From: Agaricus subrufescens
Lineage: Eukaryota > Basidiomycota > Agaricomycetes > Agaricales > Agaricaceae
Direction of reading: 5' to 3'
DNA length: 64,000 nucleotides
Assembly (NCBI GenBank): GCA_029945375.1
Contig: CM057066.1
Span: forward strand, 1-64,000
The translations under genes were made by a program, and so were the position numbers. This document shows, piece by piece, positions 10,844 to 21,659 of this stretch. The stretch's first letter is position 1, and every line of letters starts with the position of its first letter. The notes below the pieces were generated by a model that was not told the DNA's origin, ran no database searches, and was given only the letters and a program-made list of their open reading frames with translations.

Positions 10844-13800
10844 CTACAATTCTTGCTCGACGAACCAGAGCAACGTAGCCATCGAGTTATTCAAATGACC
10901 TGGAACCGGCCTTGCAGAGAGCCAGGTAGTGTAAGTGATGGGGGTGGAAATATGCATCTCATAAAAGGTTTGCAAGGCCTGGCGGTGGTGAGGACTTTGA
11001 TAAATAGTCCAGAGAAGCGGTAAAACGAGGTCCGGGAACGGGCATTCTTGAGCCGAAGAAGTGAACGGATGGCAGCTACCTTCGTTCTGGGGCATGTGGC
11101 ATCGAAAGCATGTGTGGCCATGAAGTTGGCGTGTGAACCGGACAGGGTGCGATTGCCTCCACGCCCTCATATCACTGAAGCCAAGGCCGGGACAGTTGTT
11201 GGCCATATGACCCGAGGCATCCCGGCCTTTGACAAGGCAACATGTACATTGGTCCCGAATAAGAGTGAGTGCATCCTGGATCCGCTTATTGTATTGGGTT
11301 TGCTGGACTGTGTCCTCGATCTTCCTCTTCTTGGAATTTGCCGCCTGGACGACGAAAGGGTTGCTCCCGTAAGACAATGTCGACACTTGAGATACATCAG
11401 CCTGGGGAGGTGAGTCACGTAACGGGCGTTTGGATAACAGCTTAGATGCCGTAGTGAATACCGGTGCGGGTATGATACCAGAAGGGAATACAGATGAACC
11501 GACTGACGCTTGCGAGGTACTAGGTGTGGGAGATGAGCCACGGAGGGTACTGACTTGGGAAGAGACGGCGTGGTTGACCGGTGGCTGAGAGAGGGTGGGA
11601 GATGAACCGGGGAGGGTACTGACTAGTGAGCCGACGGCTTGCCTCACCGGTGGCTGAGAGAGCGTAGGGGATGAACCGGGGAGCGTACTGACTTGGGAGC
11701 CGACGGTGTGAATCATTGGTGGCTGAGAGAGGCTGAAGGATGAACCAGGGAGGGTACTGACTTGCGAGCCGACGGTATGCGTCGCGAGTGGCCCGGGCTG
11801 AGAGAGGGTAGGGGATTGCGAAGAAGGAAGGAAGGGCTTGCAGTAACTGCAGGGCTGGTTTTGTACACTGTCCTTACACATCATACCAACGCGGTCGGTG
11901 AACTCGGTAATAGCCAGCCTGATACAGCGGTTGCGTTCAAAGACTAGACTGTGCATATGAAGAGAACCACCATGGTCGAAAGATCCATCGGCGAGAGCCG
12001 GTTCCGCCCTCATCTTCGGCACCATCTCACACAATGCAGGCTTGCCATTCCTGCCCGCCCGACCAACCTCCTGGACGTAATTGATCATCTCATAGGGAGT
12101 CCCAGCATGGCAAACCCATTTCACATGAGGGTAGTCGTTGCCGCATCCGAGAGCATGGGTACAGACCATCACATCGTTCTCGCCTGTAATCCACCGTTGA
12201 TACTTCTCGCGCCTCTCCTCATCACCCATGTTGGTAGACCCAGCGTAGAAGTCACATTGGAGGCGACCAGCAAGCTCCCAACCAAGATCGGTGTAGGGTA
12301 CATAGACAAGTCCTCGATCCTCCGGTTTCCACTGTTGCTTATTCAAAGCATAGGCATGCACGACAGTGTCCATCACACTGTTTTCCGTCTGAAGGGGAGG
12401 GTGAACAACATACTGAAGCTCCGGGCGATTAGTAGCTGCACGTAGGATGATTGCATTCGTATGGAGGTCAAACTTGTGCATGATACTGTCAAGGGAATTG
12501 GGAGGAATGGTGCCAGAGAGTAATATCCACTTGGCGGGAACTGAACGAAGGGCGTAAATATGTTGGAGAGACTCCCGATAATGGGCGGCAGTATGGACAG
12601 TATGAAATTCATCAAAGACGAACGCTTGAACGAGAATGCCGCGGTGGTGGGCTTCCATTAAGCACTGCGTGAAATGGCGTGTGTGACATATTTCAGCCGT
12701 AACAAGGAGAACGGGCTTGGTGCTGGAGATTCGAGTGGTCGAAGAATTGAACGTGGAAAAGGGGATCTTCATCCGCTTCAACCGGATTTGGTAATCTTGT
12801 ACCAGCGAAACAAAGGGAAGCACGAACACCGTGAGAGACGACTTGGTGAGCATCGCAGAGATGAGTGGGATCATGGTTTTACCGCCGCCGGTGGGGAGAA
12901 TGGCGACAACATCTCCACAGTGGCTGGCAGCGGCGAGCACGGCATTCTTCTGTTCCTCGGATGTCCACTGCGCATTAGGATCCTTCAACAGATCGCGGAG
13001 AACCTTTAAGCATCGCGACTGCAGTTCTTCTAATGACTATAGGATCGTGGACCGATGGTCAGCCTCAGACAGCGTGATGAGGTCTCAAAATAGCTTACCT
13101 GATGCTCGGTGGCTTTCGGAGGCCATTGACTGAACATCGGCTGGGTGATAGGCGGGGCGGGACTGCCTTTAAGAGAGACCTGTTTATGACTGTGAGTCGC
13201 ATTGAAAAGTAAATAGAGTCAAGATACATACCAAGGGTAGGGTGGAAGAATTGGGCTCAGCCAGATCTGAGTCATGCTGTGGGTCTCGGCACCCGCTTCG
13301 AACTCTGGAGATGAAAGGTAGAGAAGTTGAAGGTGACAAGAGGAGCCGACAACAGAGCTGGAAAGCGCCACTAGGAATATTCATAAAGTAATCCCATCGA
13401 TCACTAGATTGCAGGAAAAGGGAGATCATGTCTTCGCTATGACCATTGAATGACTCGTGGGTGATACCGTAGATACGATCCTCCGTTTGGCGACTGTGAC
13501 CTGCCTGGAGAGCACCGACGGTGTCAACATGATCGAGATTGTTGAGGATCTCAAGTTCAGGACATTTCTTGTGACGAATGGCAACGCTCAACTGGCGGTA
13601 GTCAGCGATTCCCAACTCGACACCCAAACTACGGAGCGTCCGAATACGCATCTCCTTGGACAACGAGTCTGAGTGTAAGATTTCATGATGATCGGGGAAG
13701 AGGAAGACGTTGAGGAGCTTTTGGAGCTCCATGTTGCCGGGGTATAATATAGAAGCAAAAAGCTGGGCCAAGGGAGTAGCAATAGCGCGAACTTGGAAAA

Positions 13801-16410
13801 TCATGTCCCCCGTGAACGCATCAAGGCCGTGAGGGACAAACTTGTCTTGATTGGTGATAGCACTTGTTTTGTTGTACTGACAAGAGAGCACCCAATGAGT
13901 ACCGACCTTGAAGAAGCCCCGAGCCTGGTGAGGCGTATTGGTGAATTGGATGCAGGTGAGTTCCGTCCCTCGCGCCGGTGACCCTCCGCCAATCTGGCAG
14001 CAGACTGCCAATAGCTTCATCGCCTCACAGTATTGACGATACCACAAACGAAGTTGAAACAAGTTCCAAATAGGCTCTCCGGTTTCCGGTTGAGTCCCAT
14101 GTAGAAAGCGAGATCGAAGGCTGGCGTCCTCAACGATAGCTTGAAGTAAAGGCCGTGTCTTGCCTTTAAGAGAGCTGTTGCGATGGTCCTGGAAAATATT
14201 ATAACCAGGGGAACGCTCCCACAAGTCATCGGCGATGTGGTCGTACTCAATATAAAGGTCCTTGCCCAAAAAAAGGTTTTCGTGGATAAACTGAAACGTC
14301 TCCTTGATCATGTCTGGTGCCATGTTACAGAAGTCCTGCATAGAGACCCGGCTGCCACGATAGACCACCTCGGTATACTGATTGTTGGACCAGAAGGAAG
14401 AAGGAAGAGAAATGGTCCTCATGGCGATGGAGGTCGCCAAGTGCTGGAGACTCATGATACTATTGAATGTCGTTGTATCAATCTTCTCCGTGCACATAAA
14501 CTGGAGCGCCTCCATGGACTGGACGAGGGTCTGGCCGGCGGGACTAGAATGGATCTGACGGAGGATAACGAGGCGAATGTTGTACGTGAGTCGGGCAAGG
14601 AGAGGGGTGATGTCTTTAGGTTGCAGGAATGTGAGGTCGGACTTAATGGACGATAAGATAATGAAGCACATGGTTGGGTCGCCGACGGTGTTCCCAGGCT
14701 GCGGGATCCATAAGTTAGACCACAGAGACATGAGTAGATTTTGTATGAGCGGAGACAGGGAAGCAGGGGTTGAGGCAGGGTGGCCGCCGGCAACGCGTAG
14801 TTTATGGATATCCTCCATGACTGTTGTCGACAAAGGCATCTGGTAATCACCCCGGTTACGCAACAAGAAGGCGAGAAGTCTGTAGACCTCCTTCATGTAC
14901 TTGTCTAGCGTAGCGGGCTGCTGGTGTGCGTGAAAGGGCTCGTTGGAAATACCGCTGTAAAAAAACATCAGCGTCACGATACATGAAGAGATAGTAGTGA
15001 GATACTCTACTCACCCTTTGGCCGGATCTGCTGTGTTGAGACGCTGAAGTATGAGCAAAGGTGTCAACTCAATGAGTAAGACATCTGAGCGAAGCTTGTA
15101 GAGGACTGCCGGTTTCAGCCATGCCAACTCGTTGTTAGCAGGTTCGCGAACAAGATCGCGAAGATTGGCGGGTTTGTAAGGTCGAGTGTGGTCGGGCCAT
15201 TTTGTGATGCGGAGAAAGTCGGTGAGGGCACGGACATCTTGATAATTGTGTGTATCTTCCTGTATAGCTTGGGTAATGAACTCTTCTTTGGCGGTCAGCC
15301 ACTCGGCGTTGAGCAGTGCGGTAGGGATAATTGTCTGGTCCGGTTCTTTGACTTGGAAGTAGGACCGACTTTTCTGGTTGTCGAAACGCTGGGCACAGAC
15401 GGTATTGTAGTGAGCCGGCTTAGGGCATTCTTTATGCTCTTTGCGGTGATGAAAGTCCATAGAGCCTCGGGTGCCGTACACTTTTTTGCAGGTGGCAAAG
15501 GGACAGAGAAGGGCATGGCGGTGAAGAGGGAGGCCACTTATGGGCTCAATGACAAGGAAGACGTCGGGAAGCTGGTCGACGATTTCCAAATCATCACAGA
15601 CAGTGGCAAACCGGTCCCGGTTGATATTGCTTTGGAAGACTGGATGGTTGCGCCTGACATGTGGAAGGGCTGTGTTACGAGTGAGGCCAATACCGCAGGA
15701 AGCGCAGATTATTATGTTCCAGTCCACATTGTGGTAAAGCCCGACGGAGGTCAGGACGGGGTGGGTGGCCAAAGGGTCACCGATGTAAACATTGACAGTC
15801 TGAAGACGGCGCTCATGATCAGTGACATTGTTTTGCATAGATAAATGGATGGTACGAACAGGCGCCTTGAAATCAACACCCTCGTCAGAGAATGTAAAAG
15901 ACAAATCATGCGACGGTGTGGAGAAGACTGTAACCTACAATTAATTTGGTGATTGATAAGCGACTATATATCTAACGGGAAAAAAAAAGACAACGTACAT
16001 TATCCTCAACAACAGGGTTGGCCTCAGGTGCACCGCTGCCAGCAGTGGCAGCAACTGAAGCTTCAGTCTGTGATTTAAAGCGTCAGGGCAAGTAGATGAC
16101 TTGGATAGAGGTGAATGACCTGTTCTGGAGCGGGTCCGACATATTCAGCGTCGTCTCCATCAATGTGGAGGACAAGCTCAGTTTCGGAGTAATAGAAACG
16201 GTGGCAGGTGCTAGAAGAGCAGTAGCAAGGGATACGCCCACGAACATCCCGACTCTGTTGAACTTCAGCGTTGGGATAGCTCACAGTGACCTTTGGTTGA
16301 CAGATAGCAAGATGAACGTAAAAGTCGGAGATTCGGTCAAAGGGTTTTTCGTGACAGTGAGTACACTGAAAGGGCCCTGGTTGGTTGGTGCGAGGTTGGG
16401 ATGCGCTCAT
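10844..16410 (-). CDS. C2H2 / tyrosine-recombinase-like / RecQ-like helicase fusion protein
   Basis: Predicted 1758-residue DNA-processing protein. Six exons join in frame: 16410-16120, 16067-15999, 15934-15015, 14954-13232, 13179-13099, 13036-10844; introns are 51-64 nt. The N-terminus has a C2H2-like finger (CTHC...H...C) and a Cys/His segment. Exon 3 adds two more (CASC...H...H; CPFATC...H...H), as in OrsD-type (DUF3505) proteins. Exon 4 has ARGTEL (R755), YNKTS (K788), DYRQ (R879), GHS (H912) and IYG (Y921), the order of a tyrosine recombinase. Exon 6 is a RecQ-like helicase: LPTGGGKT (about 1075), DEFH (about 1169), SGT, and QEVGRAGRNG (about 1341). Then follow 23-residue repeats and a Cys/His-rich tail. 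The helicase half resembles fungal telomere-linked RecQ helicases. It converges on the oxygenase gene, with 40 bp between the stop codons. Confidence 0.75.
11530..11820 (-). repeat. Intragenic minisatellite in the helicase linker
   Basis: About four copies of a 69-bp unit encode a 23-residue repeat (VSTLPGSS followed by SQPP) between the helicase core and the Cys-rich tail. The frame is kept across all copies, so the linker length probably varies between strains. Confidence 0.7.
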
Positions 16411-17456
16411 AGTGTATCCAGACGAGTAAGTGCGGGTTTGAGTGCGAAAAGCGGAGAAACAGTAAATGAAGATGAAGAACGGTAAATATCGGTCTCCGAC
16501 GGTCATACTTCGATGTCTAATCTTTTTAATCATGAACAGTCCTGCCGTATCGGCCGAGGAATTTGAAAAACCTCACTGAAAAGGATCGCTGCGCGGGATG
16601 AGATATTTGTGTGTAGGCGGATATCACTTTCGTTCCTGCTTGGCATGAGTAATCACTAGTACGAACAATCCTGCCGAGGAGATGCTATCAATGATATCAA
16701 GATGGGGTTGGTGCCGAGGGAATGTGTGGAAACAGGCCGAGAAAGCGAGACAGTCCACATGTATCTGCTAGAACGACTGTGGTTAAGCTCCGCCGGTGTT
16801 ATATATTATGTTCTTCAGATGTTTGAAAGTGAAAGTGAAGCCAAAAGAGACATTACTTCTGAGTCTTGTTACATGAATATACCCATAGAACAAACTGGGG
16901 CATTTGCTATATGGATTGGGGCATCGTTTACACAGCTCCTGTGAATGCGGCCAATGTAGATAACGGCCGACGTAGATAACGATTGATTTCTGCTTGGGGT
17001 AGGGTTGTCAAGGATGCTATTGACTCCTGTGTATCGCTTTGAGTAATCATTCGACCGAAGGCCTCTGATTTGTGCGGCTATCGGTCCCATGTCTCTTTTC
17101 AAAGTTCAATTAAGTGTGGTGGTGAGAGGTTTGACATCAAGGGTGGTTTGAGACGTTGGAAGTCAGCTGGATTAATGATACAGAATACTGACTATGGGTG
17201 CCAGTTGGTGGCACTCCGATGGTGGGAGTGGTATTGGTATGCACTTGTAATAGTGAAATTTGAGTATAGTGTACTATGGTCTACATTCGCAATATAAGAA
17301 GTACCGACAGCGTAACTATGATTATCAATACAACTGATAGCATATTCGGAAATTGGGCCACCGGCGGCAAGAGACTGGAATGATATAGTACATAGTAATT
17401 ACTCGGCATTGACATTCGCCTATAATTCAGGGTGTGAGTTCGAGTAGATGACGAGA
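16411..17456. other. Upstream region of the helicase gene; partly a duplicate of 17.88-18.11 kb
   Basis: No supported gene. The stretch 16552-16670 (CGGCCGAGGAATTTGAAAA, a GATGAGATATTTGTGTG block, a CTTGGCATGAGTAAT block) matches 17879-17985 upstream of the small finger gene in order and orientation. A CTCCGCCGGTG element follows in both (about 16790 and 18069). The rest (16850-17450) shows nothing recognisable. Confidence 0.5.
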
Positions 17457-17752
17457 TTATAAGGAGAGAGTCACTTGGTCTGGGGCGAGTTCATCATTTT
17501 CACTATCAACAGTTTCTGATCCATGGAAGGAGAAGAAATCAATGAGCTCAACCTCAGCTTCGGTCTCTGCTCTGTTAGGGAATAAAGAGCAATGGGTGAA
17601 ATCAGTCGAATATCAGCATAAAGATAGTCTACAGTCACTCACGGATGATAAACATTGAAATGAGTAGAGATTTCAGATATCTCGGTGAAGTTTTCACCGC
17701 AATAGCCACAGTGATAAACAATTTGAGCGTCCGGGGGAGGCTGAGATGGCAT
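17457..17752 (-). CDS. Small stand-alone C2H2 finger protein, paralogue of the helicase first exon
   Basis: Two exons (17752-17643 and 17571-17457) join in frame over a 71-nt intron with a consensus donor (CC|GTGAGT) and acceptor (CTAACAG|A), giving a 74-residue protein with its own stop. The first exon encodes a C2H2 finger (YHCGYC...H...H) in the same place as the finger of the helicase gene to its left and begins with a similar MPSQPP-type leader. Exon 2 is strongly acidic (many E and D) with no known domain. Its upstream DNA matches that of the helicase gene, so it probably arose by tandem duplication of promoter plus first exon and then gained a short tail. A role as a competing or regulatory microprotein is speculation. 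It could also be a decaying remnant, though no frame break was seen. Confidence 0.55.
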
Positions 17753-18345
17753 GATATTGCGGCAAGTAAGTTTGACGCTGAGTGTGACAAGCGAGGAGCG
17801 AGTAAGCAAAAATGAAAACGTCATGCTCACCATGTGTGATGCTTTTATTCGCCAAAAGAATCCACATATCTCCCACATATCGGCCGAGTAATTGGAAAAG
17901 GCTCACCACACGGAGATGAGGTATTTGTGTCCGCGCGGATATCAGTTTTCTTTCCTTCTTGGCATGAGTAATTGCTAGTACAAAACTCCAGCCGATGGAT
18001 CCGGGGCATATGTATATAATCAGGCCAGAAAAGTCACACAAGCAACATCTATCTGATTTGACAGGGGAGCTCCGCCGGTGGCATGTAGGACTATATTTTA
18101 GTGGATACAGAGGGCGTAGATAAATATAGATGCTTGCAGAAATTAGTACAGTCGGCTTGACAAGTAAACGGTATGATGAGTTTCGGCCGTCGTTACTTGT
18201 ATCAGGAAAGTGGATGATAATCAAGGCAACGATCGTCTCCTGTTGGCTCTGTTCATGTTGAAATTTTACTAACACTCCATTGTAGAATGCACGCGGGTAT
18301 CACTCTCGTGTCTCCTCTCTCTCAAAGTTCAAAATGAGCATACCG
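17753..18345. other. Promoter-side duplicate segment
   Basis: No gene seen. 17879-18110 is the second copy of the helicase upstream segment described at 16552-16800; the remainder is unrecognised. Confidence 0.4.
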
Positions 18346-18349
18346 ATGA

Positions 18350-18410
18350 GAGCTTTGTGCCGGTACCTGACCGACGGCACCGGCAGGTAGTGGGAGCAAA
18401 GCTCTGTCAA
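18350..18410. repeat. Nested inverted repeat
   Basis: Outer arms AGAGCTTTG and CAAAGCTCT enclose inner arms TGCCGGT and ACCGGCA, with a CCGACGG core in the middle. It would form a two-step hairpin. A partial second copy of the inner part (GGTACCTGACCGATGGCA) is at about 18482. Confidence 0.5.
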
Positions 18411-18769
18411 CTGGATTGTAGTTACATTCTACACAGACTCCTGAAGAGCATCTTGATTCGATGATAGAAATGCGCTGACTATGGTACCTGACCGATGGCA
18501 TAACCCTAACCCAAAGGGTGATAGAAGGCACTTATAATATTGCGAGTGGAGGATATGGTGTTCTAAAAATGGGCCACCGACGGAGCGGGCAACGGAAGGT
18601 CGTAGTGGAGTGAATCCGATCTGATGATGTATTTTGGGACTGGTAATATACAGTAGTTACAGGCATGTATCTTATAGGGGACAGTGTCACGGCAGGGTAA
18701 TTCAAAATGATATACACAATGTCACTGTGTGACTGGGAGTGATGCGATTGATCGCAGAGCGGCACGGGC

Positions 18770-19460
18770 TTAGGGGACTGATGAAGGGAGAGGGGTGTTG
18801 ACTCTTGCAGTGGGACTAGCAAGCAATGTCTAGCTATGGGCACCGGCGTCAGAGCCAGAGAGCGCCTGCAATACAGTCGCTGGAAAGTGATTGGAGTGAT
18901 GGGAGTGATGGAAGTGATTGCCGAAGGGTGTGGTTTTAGAGGACCGATGGAGAAGAGAGGGAGGGTTGACTCATGTGGCAGGAGCGAGGCACAATGGGCC
19001 GATGGCCGATGGGAGTGATGGAAGGGATGGGAGTGATCGCCCAGTGGTCTGGCCTAAGGCCTTATCAGACCGACGGTGAGAGGGCAAGGGAGTGTCGATG
19101 ACTCATGCAGTGGGACTAAGCAGCAATGGCTATCCGTCGGCAGCAAAGTATGCGAGTGCAATGATGGGAGTGATGGGAGTGATGGGAGTGATGAGTTTGA
19201 TCGCTGACTGGTGTGGGGGGGCATTTGACTGACGCGGCAGGGGCCAGCCTGAATGTCTAGCTGTCGGCGACACAGCGGCAGAGCCTGAGAACCGCTTGCA
19301 ATACTGTGGCAAGTGATCGCAACAATGATGCAAACAACAGGCTATGCGGTTTCGGGGGCCCCTGAGGAGTCGGTCATCCCCGTGGGAGGGAGAGGAGCTG
19401 GTGTTCAATGGGTAGCCGTCGGCGGCAGAGCCTGAGGACGGCTCGCAATCAAGCCGCGAG
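18770..19460. repeat. Diverged tandem repeat, units of ~130-170 bp with GGGAGTGAT runs
   Basis: Recurring blocks: TGACTC.TGCAGTGGGACTA (about 18796, 18967, 19096), CCGTCGGC or CTGTCGGCG before GCAGAGCCTGAG (about 19133, 19260, 19416), and short runs of TGGGAGTGA (about 18900, 19010, 19160-19195). No coding potential. Two further units run into 19550 with CTGAAGAGTCGCTGACCCC. Confidence 0.6.
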
Positions 19461-19754
19461 TGATCGCAAGAATGATGCGAACAGCGAGCTATTCAGTTTT
19501 GTGAGCCCCTGAAGAGTCGCTGACCCCCGTGGGAGGGAGCGGAGCTGCCGTGGGAAGGAATGGAGCCGGTGGGAACGCGAGTACAGAATATGGCAGGTGC
19601 GGATCACGGCCGACGGCCCTGTTCGAGTAACGGTTGCCATAGAAGGCATGCACCCTGCAGGGCCGAGTACAGACCGTACTCGAGGGGGCAGATTATTAGA
19701 TATTATGTAATATATATTTTTTGGTGGTCGGTGGCAACCCTGGTGGCAAGCCAC

Positions 19755-19960
19755 CGAGCCACCAGTGGCTATTTTTGTGCCCAATTTCCCAAAAGAGTCG
19801 ACTCCGGGCGAGTTTTTTGCGAATAACTCGCCCAATATTACATAATTTCTCACGAAACTACCACCAAAAAAAAGAAAAAAAATCACCGCATTTTTTGAGC
19901 TATCAAACTCCGCTGCTTACGTAATCAAGCCGGTGGCCGATCCAGTGGCTCCTGGTGGCT
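19755..19960 (+). repeat. Dispersed hairpin-bearing repeat, copy 1
   Basis: Matches 62050-62250 on the same strand along its length, from a GTGGC.GGCTATTTT block through AAAAGAGTC.ACTC.GGGCGAG to CAAACTCCGCTGCTTACGTAATCA. At 19806-19833 GGGCGAGTT and AACTCGCCC form a 9-bp stem. GGTGGC/GCCACC motifs crowd both sides. It is probably a short non-autonomous mobile element or a terminal part of a larger one; ends and target duplications could not be fixed. Confidence 0.6.
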
Positions 19961-21131
19961 GCCTTGGTGGCTAGCTGGTGGCTCCTGGTGGCAACTTAAT
20001 AAATCTCTACCCCTTGTTTTTCAAATATCTCAGCCAGTTCTCCACCAAACAACTTCAAACAAAGCTTAAAAAATCAACAAAATTCCAGCCTATTTTTGCC
20101 CCACTGAAACCTTTTCAAGGTTTCCCACGCTGCACCCCCCACGGGCTATCGCCCGCCCATTGGCACCAGCTAGCTGGTGCCAATGGTAATACAGTTAGGG
20201 GATCCTTTATATATAGCCAGAGTTAGTGATCAGTTAGTGACATCAGAGCTTGTCAGTGGTAGCTTGCTTACAGTTTCTTATTCATCTAATAACTTGGATA
20301 TTTAAAATCAATACTTAATCCCCATATTTCTAACATAGGGTTATTCAAACCAGAGAAGTACAATCCTTAGCACAGCCAAGCAGTTAAACAATCTCACATT
20401 CATAGACAATTTCAGAAGCTACATAGAAAAGATAACTGACTAGCTTACTTTTACAAATAGACCAAGACTACTCTTTGTAGTTCAAGAAAATTGTTTTACC
20501 TATTACTCAATTTACTGTGTTGTGTTGTTTAAAGCAAAGGCTCCCACTCATTTTACTAACTGTTGTACACACTTGCCCTTATAGCTTGGTACTACCAGTA
20601 GACTATCTATTTATCAATATTACTACTATTTTTTCTGACTTTACTTACAAGGCTATAACAGTACTACCAGCAAACTACCCATTTATTAATGCCACAACAA
20701 TTCTTTGACATCTTCATATACAAAATTAGTACTATAGTATTGCCAGTGAACTATTTACTTATGAATATCACAAGCATTTGTTGATAACTTTATCATCAGG
20801 AAAACTGAAGACCTCCAAAAAGGTTAATATGCCAACCAATGTGATATTATGATTTTCAAACAATGTTTGTTTGGAAATCTTGCTATCAGATACACGAAAT
20901 TTCAGAAAATTAGTTTACTTATTTTACAGCTTTTATAATTCAATTTTAGTTGCTACCACAGTACACTGCTTTACTACACAAATTACACTTGATTATTAGT
21001 TATTAGGTCTGGTATCTTTGTTATAAATGTACCACTATCTATTTATCTTATGAACATAACATTTCATACCACTTATGAACTAAAGTCTCCGTTAGAACAA
21101 TGAACTTAGGTATATTCAAGTTAGTCTCAGC
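19961..21131. other. AT-rich gene-free stretch
   Basis: No gene seen. The base composition is clearly more AT-rich than the flanks. A TATATATAG box at about 20212 follows GC-rich GGTGGC DNA. Between 20580 and 21060 there are three or four diverged copies of an ~80-bp unit built on TACTACCAG..AACTAT.TATTTAT. It looks like decayed transposon DNA, but no protein domain remains. Confidence 0.4.
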
Positions 21132-21651
21132 CAAGGGGATGGCACATTGTTGCCTCCTCAATGACAAGTGTCCAGAGTCCTCATAGGGGTTTTGCCAAAT
21201 TTAGTTAATCTGCATATGATTAGATTGGATGTCACTGCTTAGATTCTGTCTTTTACAAATCTTATAAGGGCAAAGCTCTGCCTTTTGCTTGAGCAATTGA
21301 GGGTGGCTACAACCTCATGTACTGTTACATAGGAGTGGCCGACGATCTGTTAGCAGAGTAAAAGGCATGCAAGTTCCTGAGCCAGAAAGACTTAGATTTG
21401 CAAAGGAGTGGAATCCTAATAAGCAGCCATTTTGAAAGGTTGAAGGACAAGACGAAGCGAGCAATGGAGGCCAAAACAGCACCCAAATGTTCCCAAAAAC
21501 AAGGATTTTGGATAGATTTGTCTGCACCCATGTAATCTAATCATATGCAGATTCACTAAATTTGGTAAAGTCCCGATGAGGACTCCAGACACTTGTCATT
21601 GAGGAGGCAACAATGGTTGAAAGCTTGGATTTCTCTGGTGCCACCCCCTTG
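21132..21651. mobile_element. Non-autonomous hAT-like transposon (MITE-type) with 8-bp target duplication
   Basis: The 520-bp element starts CAAGGGGATGGCAC and ends with the inverse of CAAGGGGGTGGCAC. The terminal inverted repeats run on for about 100 bp (including TTGTTGCCTCCTCAATGACA and ATCTGCATATGATTAGATT) with one ~23-bp insertion in the right arm. The flanks are perfect 8-bp direct copies, GTCTCAGC at 21124-21131 and 21652-21659. An 8-bp duplication and ends beginning CA are hallmarks of the hAT superfamily. No transposase is encoded, so it must be moved in trans. The inner ~300 bp is non-coding. Confidence 0.85.
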
Positions 21652-21659
21652 GTCTCAGC

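Noticed and set aside
15188..15844. Plus-strand open frame of 218 codons
   Set aside because: Antisense to helicase exon 3, where paired Cys and His residues of two fingers show the true frame.
18500..18510. Telomere repeat (CCCTAACCC)
   Set aside because: One and a half copies only; expected by chance.
20197..20290. Possible LTR (TATATATAG box and AT-rich leader)
   Set aside because: No second LTR, primer-binding site, target duplication or retroelement protein was found nearby.
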